Positions 58,098 to 64,000 of a DNA stretch of 64,000 nt are shown here, one piece after another. The notes under the pieces are model-generated. The model made no database searches and was not told where the DNA came from. It worked only from the letters and a program-made list of their open reading frames with translations. The first letter of the stretch is position 1; each line of letters starts with the position of its first letter. A program made the position numbers and the translations under genes. The stretch is taken from positions 41,046 to 105,045 of the forward strand of contig PKTN01000010.1 of NCBI GenBank assembly GCA_002869185.1, in the 5' to 3' direction. The stretch comes from Denitrovibrio sp. Lineage in GTDB: Bacteria > Chrysiogenota > Deferribacteres > Deferribacterales > Geovibrionaceae.

Positions 58098-58487
58098 ATG
58101 GCTGACTATACATACGGAACAGGTAGAAGAAAAACATCGTGTGCTAGAGTATTTATCAAACCAGGCAAGGGTGCGGTTACTATTAACGGTAAAACACCTA
58201 GTGATTATTTCAGCAGAGATACACTTTGCATGATCAGCTTACAGCCTCTTACAACTGTTGGTGTTGAAGGTAAATTTGACCTTTATATCACAGTTAAAGG
58301 TGGCGGTAAAACAGGTCAAGCTGGAGCTATCAGACATGGTCTCTCAAGAGCACTTTGTGAGTTCGACGCAACAAATCGTCCAGCTCTTAAAAAAGAGGGG
58401 TTCCTTACAAGAGATGCAAGAGCAGTGGAAAGAAAGAAAGCTGGTAAACCTAAAGCTAGAAAGTCCCCACAGTTCTCAAAACGTTAA
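58098..58487 (+). CDS. rpsI: 30S ribosomal protein S9
   Basis: 129 residues with [14 protein letters not shown] at the N-terminus, [11 protein letters not shown] in the middle and the basic tail [17 protein letters not shown] that reaches the P site. The ATG at 58098 has AAGGAG upstream; an in-frame TTG at 58095 is less likely. Confidence 0.97.
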   Translation: MADYTYGTGRRKTSCARVFIKPGKGAVTINGKTPSDYFSRDTLCMISLQPLTTVGVEGKFDLYITVKGGGKTGQAGAIRHGLSRALCEFDATNRPALKKEGFLTRDARAVERKKAGKPKARKSPQFSKR

Positions 58488-58510
58488 TCAGAAAAGATTA
58501 TATATATCAA

Positions 58511-58538
58511 AAGGGCTCTTTACGGAGCCCTTTTTTTT
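58511..58538 (+). terminator. intrinsic terminator after rpsI
   Basis: AAGGGCTC/GAGCCCTT stem with a six-base loop and an eight-T tail. Confidence 0.94.
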
Positions 58539-58608
58539 CGTCTATACATATTTATTATGATTCTACTCTTGTGAATCTCTGTTATAATTCCCAATATAGG
58601 GGGCTATA

Positions 58609-58908
58609 ATGGATATAATTGTATCAAAAGGTTGCCGTATCAAAGTCCTTGGGCAGATTCAATCTGTTAACGATTCAGAAAGACTTATTAGAACGATAAG
58701 TGAAGTTGTAGATTCTGGTGCTACTAATATTCATATCATATTTATTGAGACTAGGCTTTTGGGATCAGCTACAGTCGGTTACCTAGTGAAACTAACGTGT
58801 AGCAATAACTTAACTTTAAATATAGAAGTGACAGATCTAAGGCTATTTGACTTACTTAAGAATATGGGACTTATTGACACACTTAACGTAAGTCATAAGT
58901 CAGAATAG
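58609..58908 (+). CDS. STAS-like small protein
   Basis: 99 residues with the alpha/beta pattern of STAS anti-anti-sigma domains (alternating hydrophobic strands such as NIHIIFIETRLLGSATVGYL, and LTLNIEVTDLRLFDLLKNMG). The Asp/Ser phosphorylation centre of classical SpoIIAA is not evident (LLGSATVG keeps one Ser). It precedes cheD by 70 bp and has RBS GGGGG and a TATAAT (58584). Function unknown. Confidence 0.65.
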   Translation: MDIIVSKGCRIKVLGQIQSVNDSERLIRTISEVVDSGATNIHIIFIETRLLGSATVGYLVKLTCSNNLTLNIEVTDLRLFDLLKNMGLIDTLNVSHKSE

Positions 58909-58978
58909 TACCCTACATACAAATCCAATAAACCATATAACAATTGACAAAAAGCTGTCATAAGTTTACAAAAACATT

Positions 58979-59575
58979 ATGATAAGTCTTCCTTTCATTA
59001 ATAAGAACAATACGATAAAAACAATTATCGCTGGAGAATATTACTCGTCTTTCTCCTGTGATGACATAGTGATACATACGTTAATCAGTTCTTGCGTTGC
59101 GGTCTGTTTATACGACACCGAGAGTAAAGTGTATGGTATGAATCATCTTATGCTTGGCACTGCAACGAAAGAGATGTCTGAGCTTGAGCTTGCGACAAGA
59201 TATGGTGTTCATTCTATGGAGCTTCTTATTAATGATATGCTTAGTAAGGGTGCTATTAAAAGCAATTTACAGGCTAAAATATTTGGTGGCTCATCAGTTT
59301 TAAATACCGCTGATAATCCTAATATTGGCACTTTAAATTCCGAATTTGTTAAAGCTTTTCTCGATATAGAAGATATACCACTTGTTGCATCATCTCTTGG
59401 CGGTGATTCTTGCAGAGTTATATATATGATGCCGCGCACTTTTACGGTACATGTTAGGAAGGTTGATGGAGTTGGATCTAGCGAGTTTGCTAAAACTGCA
59501 AAATCAAGGTGGAGAAAATCTATTGGAACTTTTGACTCAGTTTCAAATGAACAAACAGAACTCTGGTTAGATTAG
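58979..59575 (+). CDS. cheD: chemotaxis receptor deamidase CheD-like
   Basis: 198-residue CheD-family protein that deamidates receptor Gln residues and binds CheC. The catalytic Cys is in SSCVAVCLYD and the His in MNHLMLG, with the Thr/Ser of the triad before the Cys (HTLISSC). GINFKIFGGSS-type region LQAKIFGGSSVL is present. It has an extra C-terminal tail beyond the CheD core (about 165-198). No ribosome site is obvious before the ATG; an inverted repeat TGACA-N6-TGTCA (58945-58960) lies upstream. Confidence 0.85.
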   Translation: MISLPFINKNNTIKTIIAGEYYSSFSCDDIVIHTLISSCVAVCLYDTESKVYGMNHLMLGTATKEMSELELATRYGVHSMELLINDMLSKGAIKSNLQAKIFGGSSVLNTADNPNIGTLNSEFVKAFLDIEDIPLVASSLGGDSCRVIYMMPRTFTVHVRKVDGVGSSEFAKTAKSRWRKSIGTFDSVSNEQTELWLD

Positions 59576-59610
59576 ATCATCCCTAAGATATTACGAAAAG
59601 ATCAAGTACA

Positions 59611-60687
59611 TTATTCTACGATTTCAAAATGATCTATTAGTTTGTCTAATGTAAATTTGTGTCTAAGAACAAATGCACTATTTTGATTGGCTCTTAATCC
59701 TTTTTCCCAATATGGCGTTGTAATATGTTTAGTCCAGTCAACCTTTACATAATATCCGCACTGTTCTAAATTCTCAGGATCACTATTACAGATAGATTTT
59801 CGGATATCACTTTCTGAAATATGTATCGCTACACCATCACTACTTTTAATATAGAAATCTTTGTAAGGAACGCTTTTTTCTGTAACTATTCCAACTCCTA
59901 AATAACCTGCTTTAGGTAGCATTGCAAATATCCTGTTTCCTGGTTCCAATGCATTTAAAGTTTTTGTATACCACGGACCGCCACTAGCTGACACAAAACA
60001 ATACTTTAGATAATCTTCCCAGTATGGTTCATTGTCGTCATGTCTATCAATGTTCACTACATAGTCGTTACCATTCCATATTTCTGTTTTAGATTGTCTC
60101 TTGTCTGATTTTTGTATCGCTTCAGTGGGAGATATTAGCCAGCTTCTAGAAATATATTCAGCATTTTCATCTTTAAAGAAACGAAAGAAGACTACATTTA
60201 TAGGAACTAAGTAATGATCTGAAAGATAATTGATGACTCGTTCTGTATCATTATCTAGTTCAGTAGCAACTATAAGTATTTCATGTTTATTGTTGAATGT
60301 TTCTGGTGCAAAATCGCCATACTTATTACTTAACTGTTCACCAAAAGTTTTATTAATATTTTTCTCAGCATAAGCTTTGATATCTTCATAAGTTAACTCT
60401 TTTAACCATGAAGCATAGTCTAATGACTGACGTATGATATCGCTGTTAGTCTTATCTTTCTTTAGCTCAATACCAATAACATCACCATCTTGGTTAATCG
60501 CTAGTAAATCAATAACTTTATTATAGTGGTTTCGTACTTGTCTTCATATTATTAAGAAGCTATCATTTAAAATTGAAATATCACTATATATTATATCTTC
60601 AAGTTTCTTTTCTGTTTCTATTATATTGAAGTTAATTTTTTTGATCTTGCAGTTATTCACTTTCCAAATTCCTTGCTCTATGGGCAT
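59611..60687 (-). pseudogene. NucS/DUF91-type PD-(D/E)XK nuclease with EVE-like C-terminal domain, interrupted by one in-frame TGA
   Basis: 358 codons from the ATG at 60687, which has GAGGTG upstream. The N-terminus (MPIEQGIWKV...KLEDIIYSDISILNDSFLII) leads to TGA at 60544-60546, where homologues read LLIIGRQV, then RQVRNHYNKVIDLLAINQDG with catalytic Asp, and DVIGIELKKDKT (E-x-K), the PD-(D/E)XK core. A Gly codon GGA to TGA is the simplest origin. The second half (about 230-350; FVSASGGPWYTKTLNALEPG, GYLGVGIVTE) is PUA/EVE-like. Such proteins are found scattered among bacteria and may act in DNA repair or defence. It lies alone on the minus strand among housekeeping genes. Confidence 0.85.
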
Positions 60688-60858
60688 TGCTCACCTCAGT
60701 TTATAAAAGATAGTATTAGTATATAGTTGATAAATGAAATATATAAGTCAAATAACAATAAATAATAGATAAATTATCTTATGTTTACTTTGGTGCCGTT
60801 TGAAAGTGAAAAATATTAAATACCCTCTTTGTGCTATCCAACAGGAAAGCTTGTATTT

Positions 60859-61557
60859 TCATTCATTTTGGTGTTTGATCTTATTAATATATTCAAAATC
60901 TTTTTTGTATAATCTTATCGGCTTATTAAAAGCTAACTGCTTATCATCTATTCTATATCGCACACCGCTAAATTTATCACGAAGCTGGTCTTCCAGCTTT
61001 TCTACTAAGCTCATTCTTTCGTCATCTATTGTGTGGGTTAGTCTTGTCGCTTTGCATGAATCGTCATGAAATACGACAGGCAGGTGAGCAACTTTCGATA
61101 GTATCAACTCTTTACCAATGCCGAGCTCTTTTAAAGGTGAGATTATTTTAAGTTCAGAAATAGCTTTTGAACCAGGTCGATCGCTAGCATCATCGTCTAT
61201 GTTTGTGCCATCAAATATAACTTCGTGATCAGAAATAGTTTGCATTTGCGACATAATGGTCTTTTTGCAGTGGTAGCAACGTTGATCGTCATTCTTTAAA
61301 AACTCAGGCGTAACTTCAGTGATAAATTCTATATGCTTAACACCAAGGAACTCGCATATTTTTCTAGCGTTTTCGATTTCATAGTTGAATATGTGGTTAT
61401 TGACACAAGTTGCCGCAACGATATTCTCACAACCCATGTGCTGAACAGCTAGAATTAGTGCATAAGCCGAGTCTGCACCGCCGCTGAGAGCGACTAAAGC
61501 CTTATTGTATTTGTTAAAAAACTGATTGTATGTATCCACCACCAACCACCACGTCAT
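60859..61557 (-). CDS. LarE-like PP-loop ATP-dependent sulfur transferase family protein
   Basis: 232 residues (start uncertain by up to six codons). PP-loop LVALSGGADSAYALI near the N-terminus, then DDQRCYHCKKTI with two Cys and a third in DDSCKATRLTH; this CxxC plus distal Cys pattern is that of [4Fe-4S]-dependent LarE-type enzymes, which donate sulfur in nickel-pincer cofactor synthesis. LarB/LarC are not in the window, so a different sulfur-transfer role is possible. It overlaps the end of mnmA by 44 bp, a long overlap that could be shortened by using GTG at 61542 or 61539. A coupled pair of sulfur-handling genes is sensible. Confidence 0.83.
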   Translation of the reverse strand: MTWWLVVDTYNQFFNKYNKALVALSGGADSAYALILAVQHMGCENIVAATCVNNHIFNYEIENARKICEFLGVKHIEFITEVTPEFLKNDDQRCYHCKKTIMSQMQTISDHEVIFDGTNIDDDASDRPGSKAISELKIISPLKELGIGKELILSKVAHLPVVFHDDSCKATRLTHTIDDERMSLVEKLEDQLRDKFSGVRYRIDDKQLAFNKPIRLYKKDFEYINKIKHQNE

Positions 61558-62548
61558 TTTCGTATACGCATGCTATCTGACCAGGGGTCGGAGCGAATTC
61601 TGGTTCGTCAAATAGTATCGTTGCTTTATTATCAGGTTGAACTTCGACCAAGCAGCCAACAGGAGCCATGCGGTATCGTATCTTAACCTCTGCACGGAAT
61701 ACTCTGTCGTGGTCAGAAGGGAAAACGCAGTCATGTACCTTGACTCCACGTCCAGTAACTTCATCCTTTTTACAAACGACAATGTCACCAGTATCGGCAT
61801 CTATACTTTTAACAAAGAGGGGTTCATGGTAGCCGATACCAAGCCCTTTTCTTTGTCCTACAGTGTAGTAGATGATCCCTTTATGCTCTTTGAATCTCTT
61901 GCCGTCCATTATGAACCAGCCTTTTTTTATGCTGTTTTCGCTAAGTTTATCTTCTAAAAAGTTTCTATAATCCCCATCCATTAGGAAGCAAATATCTTGG
62001 CTTTCGTCTTGATCTGCAACGGATAGGTTTAGCTCGGCAGCTTTCGCCTTAACGTCTATCTTATTCATTTCGCCAAGTGGAAATTCTATCACTTCACGCT
62101 GAAAATCTTTTAAAAGAGCGAGGTAGTATGACTGATCTTTCTTTGGGTCGAGCCCTTTTTTGAAATAATGGTAATCGCCAATCTGAACCTTACGGCTGTA
62201 GTGTCCAGTTATGATCTTAGTGCATTGCTTGGCCTTCATCTCTCTATATAAGTAATTAAATTTTGCGTGTCTATTGCAATGCGCACAAGGGTTTGGTGTT
62301 TTTCCTTGCATATATGTTCTAATAAAGTAAGCCATAACGTCTTCTTTGAAGTGCTCTGTATAGTTAGCCCAGTACCAATCGATACCAAGCTCTTTGGCTG
62401 CCTTTTCACCAGAGATGATAGCATCCTCTTGTTCGTCAAAAAACTTTATAGTGACTCCGATTACGTCGTAACCTTTTTCTTTCATTATGTGAGCCGCGAG
62501 TGTGCTGTCTACGCCACCACTCATAGCGATGAGTACTTTTTCTTTCAC
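61514..62548 (-). CDS. mnmA: tRNA-specific 2-thiouridylase MnmA
   Basis: Inserts sulfur at U34 of Lys, Glu and Gln tRNAs, 344 residues. PP-loop AMSGGVDSTLAAHIMKEKG at the start, catalytic Cys pair in NPCAHC and SQDICFLMDGDYRNFL, and the C-terminal beta-barrel (GRGVKVHDCVF, YRMAPVGCLVEV). Its start at 62548 has only a weak ribosome site (GAGGATATTTACGTG). Co-transcribed with the LarE-like gene. Confidence 0.96.
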   Translation of the reverse strand: MKEKVLIAMSGGVDSTLAAHIMKEKGYDVIGVTIKFFDEQEDAIISGEKAAKELGIDWYWANYTEHFKEDVMAYFIRTYMQGKTPNPCAHCNRHAKFNYLYREMKAKQCTKIITGHYSRKVQIGDYHYFKKGLDPKKDQSYYLALLKDFQREVIEFPLGEMNKIDVKAKAAELNLSVADQDESQDICFLMDGDYRNFLEDKLSENSIKKGWFIMDGKRFKEHKGIIYYTVGQRKGLGIGYHEPLFVKSIDADTGDIVVCKKDEVTGRGVKVHDCVFPSDHDRVFRAEVKIRYRMAPVGCLVEVQPDNKATILFDEPEFAPTPGQIACVYENDVVVGGGYIQSVF

Positions 62549-62664
62549 GTAAATATCCTCGTATTATCTAGCAAGTTTCAAGATAGTGCACGGAGGTATC
62601 TTTTTCAACTTCATTCTTTATATATTGCACCTTATATTGTATCTTGACCTTGATGGAGGCGATA

Positions 62665-63267
62665 ATGATAAAAGCTGTGTTTTTTGATTTTGGTGGAGTG
62701 ATCGCTGACGAAGGCTGGGAGAAAGGACTTAGAGATATAGCCGGAGAGCAAGGGTTTGAGCCTGAACAGTTCTTTGCTGATGCTTGTGATGTTCTCTGGG
62801 GTACAGGCTACATGTATGGCAGAGCTACAGAGGATGAGTTCTGGACTAAATTTGGCGAAAGATATGACTTTAAGATGACAGTAGATGAGATGCGTCAGAT
62901 TATTTTTGATAGATTCAAGATTAGACCAGAAGTTATAGAGTTGATAAAAAAGATTGGCAAAACAGACTATAGGTTGGCTATACTTAGTGATCAGGTGAAC
63001 TGGTTAGACGAATTTAATGAAAAGTATGGGTTTTATGACCTGTTCGAAAAAGTATATAATTCATATTACCTAGGGAAGGGGAAGAAAGACCGGACAGTAT
63101 TCCCTGAGGTGTGCGCTGATTTTGGTGTTAAGCCTGATGAAGTATTATTTGTTGATGATAATGCAGGGCACATAGAGAGAGCAAAAAATGAAGGGCTGCA
63201 AATAGTCCATTTTGTTGATTATATAAGAAATATTAAAGATATAGAGGTGATTTTATGTTTAAGCTGA
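62665..63267 (+). CDS. HAD-superfamily hydrolase
   Basis: 200 residues. Motif I KAVFFDFGGVI (nucleophile Asp9), motif II LAILSDQVN, motif III Lys near YYLGKGKKD and motif IV VLFVDDNAGHIERA are all present with a cap between I and II, so a phosphatase- or dehalogenase-like activity. The second Asp of motif I is Gly, as in the epoxide-hydrolase-N/YihX-like branch. The ATG at 62665 has GGAGG; the longer frame to 62644 is less likely. The next gene overlaps its end by 13 bp. Confidence 0.87.
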   Translation: MIKAVFFDFGGVIADEGWEKGLRDIAGEQGFEPEQFFADACDVLWGTGYMYGRATEDEFWTKFGERYDFKMTVDEMRQIIFDRFKIRPEVIELIKKIGKTDYRLAILSDQVNWLDEFNEKYGFYDLFEKVYNSYYLGKGKKDRTVFPEVCADFGVKPDEVLFVDDNAGHIERAKNEGLQIVHFVDYIRNIKDIEVILCLS

Positions 63268-63800
63268 CAAGTGAAAATACCGCAATAGTGGTTATTGATG
63301 TACAGGAACGACTTGTTGTCGCTATGGATGAGGAAATTTACGCTGACATGCTTTCTAACACATCGAAACTTGTAAAAGGTGCGAATGTGCTCGGGTTACC
63401 TGTTCTTTGTACTCAGCAGTACACTAAGGGCTTAGGTGGAACTGTTAGCGAGCTTAGTGGAGACATAGATGGGTTTATTGAGAAAGTGACATTCTCTTGC
63501 TGTGGTGAAGAGTCATTTAAACAAGCACTTAATGATAATGGGATCAAGAATGTGGTAGTCGCTGGAATGGAGACCCATGTTTGTGTCCTTCAGACGGTTC
63601 TCGACCTTTTAGAAGATGGGTACAACGTACACGTAGCTGCAGATGCTGTTTGTAGTAGATCAGATTTCAATTGGGAGATCGCTCTTGAGATGATGGGCAA
63701 AGCTGGTGCAGTTGTCACTTGTGCTGAGACAGTCCTCTTTATGCTTCTCGGTAAAGCTGGTACTCCTGAGTTCAAAGAGATATCAAAAATAGTAAAATAG
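63255..63800 (+). CDS. isochorismatase-family cysteine hydrolase
   Basis: 181 residues of the nicotinamidase/isochorismatase fold. The catalytic triad is in VVIDVQERL (Asp), EKVTFSCC (Lys) and GMETHVCVLQTVLDL (Cys). The metal-binding Asp/His pattern of nicotinamidase (DxH) is missing, so it is more like YcaC/isochorismatase-type hydrolases of unknown substrate. The ATG lies inside the HAD gene end, so the two are coupled. Confidence 0.88.
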   Translation: MFKLTSENTAIVVIDVQERLVVAMDEEIYADMLSNTSKLVKGANVLGLPVLCTQQYTKGLGGTVSELSGDIDGFIEKVTFSCCGEESFKQALNDNGIKNVVVAGMETHVCVLQTVLDLLEDGYNVHVAADAVCSRSDFNWEIALEMMGKAGAVVTCAETVLFMLLGKAGTPEFKEISKIVK

Positions 63801-64000
63801 AGTTAGCCACTCGGGCATGACACAATACTGTGAACGTTATTAATAGTGCCTCACTTAGCACCTCCCTTGGGTCGGTGGTAGTGAAATAAATATAATTAGT
63901 TGATTTAAAGAGTTAGCCACTCGGGCATGACACAATACTGTGAACGTTATTAATAGTGCCTCACTTAGCACCTCCCTTGGGTCGGTGGTAGTGAAATAAA
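63801..64000 (+). repeat. 110-bp tandem repeat, continues past the window end
   Basis: The 90 bases at 63801-63890 recur without a difference at 63911-64000, giving a period of 110 bp. The unit begins AGTTAGCCACTCGGGC and contains a stem CACT...CACC/GGTG...AGTG near its end. The first copy starts in the base after the hydrolase stop codon. Copy number cannot be known because the array runs off the edge. No coding frame is seen. Confidence 0.9.

Noticed and set aside
60544..60546. Selenocysteine at the nuclease TGA
   Set aside because: Homologues have Gly, not Cys, at this site, and no SECIS-like hairpin is evident directly downstream.
63801..64000. CRISPR array
   Set aside because: The repeated unit is 90 bases with a 20-base linker and no unique spacers; no cas genes are present.

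Overview
The window is an AT-leaning chromosomal segment of a flagellated, chemotactic, Gram-negative (LPS-making) bacterium. It carries a BamA/Skp/LpxD/FabZ/LpxA/LpxI outer-membrane cluster, a FadL-type porin, a Tol-Pal-type CpoB, a flagellar hook-basal-body operon with a FleSR-like two-component pair, CheV, CheX-like and CheD proteins, and a nitrate/nitrite-sensing (NIT) chemoreceptor with a perfect FNR-type box upstream. Gene order (rho-rpmE-DUF1385-prfA-prmC-murA-hisG; ffh-rpsP-khpA-rimM-trmD-rplS), the TrmD fusion and codon usage suggest Deferribacterota (Denitrovibrio/Geovibrio-like). This is an inference from memory, not a search result.

Layout. 1-5.6 kb (minus): a truncated Cache-GGDEF-EAL protein, RNase R and an NtrC-type regulator. 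5.7-8.1 kb: a flavoprotein, CpoB and CheV. 8.2-13.4 kb (plus): a large TPR protein, a PAS histidine kinase (interrupted) and its sigma-54 response regulator. 13.4-17.5 kb: an MsbA-like ABC exporter, a surface lipoprotein and a small PAS protein (interrupted). 17.6-24.8 kb: flgB-flgC-fliE-fliF-fliG-fliH-fliI-fliJ-motE, with a candidate sigma-54 promoter. 24.8-29.4 kb: a methyltransferase, a U32 protein, ligA and a PEP-synthase regulator (interrupted). 29.6-31.6 kb: the NIT chemoreceptor. 31.9-49.3 kb: rho, rpmE with a structured leader, prfA/prmC, murA, hisG, then envelope biogenesis genes, a prepilin peptidase, tyrS and DUF1015. 49.5-53.1 kb: FadL porin, a Tat-exported M15 peptidase and a YihY-cyclic-nucleotide-domain fusion. 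53.3-58.5 kb: ffh and ribosomal/tRNA modification genes. 58.6-63.8 kb: STAS, CheD, a NucS-like nuclease (interrupted), a LarE-like protein, MnmA, HAD and isochorismatase-type hydrolases. The window ends in a 110-bp tandem repeat.

The most striking global feature is that eight otherwise well-preserved genes contain exactly one in-frame stop codon (histidine kinase, PAS protein, PEP-synthase regulator, BamA, Skp, a Gfo/Idh oxidoreductase, YihY-CNB, nuclease). BamA additionally has a one-base frameshift in an 11-T run, and the prepilin peptidase lacks a normal start codon. Reading continues in frame with full homology on both sides of each stop, and several affected genes should be essential or important. 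Base errors in the assembly, very recent mutation, or genuine read-through/slippage are all possible; raw reads would decide. The best-supported local novelties are a 44-bp duplication of the DUF1385 gene's 3' end (both copies encode the same peptide with only synonymous differences) flanking a hairpin-rich insert, a structured rpmE leader, families of interspersed intergenic repeats, the YihY-CNB fusion, and the FNR-type class-II promoter in front of the NIT chemoreceptor. No tRNA, rRNA, CRISPR array, transposase or prophage was seen.
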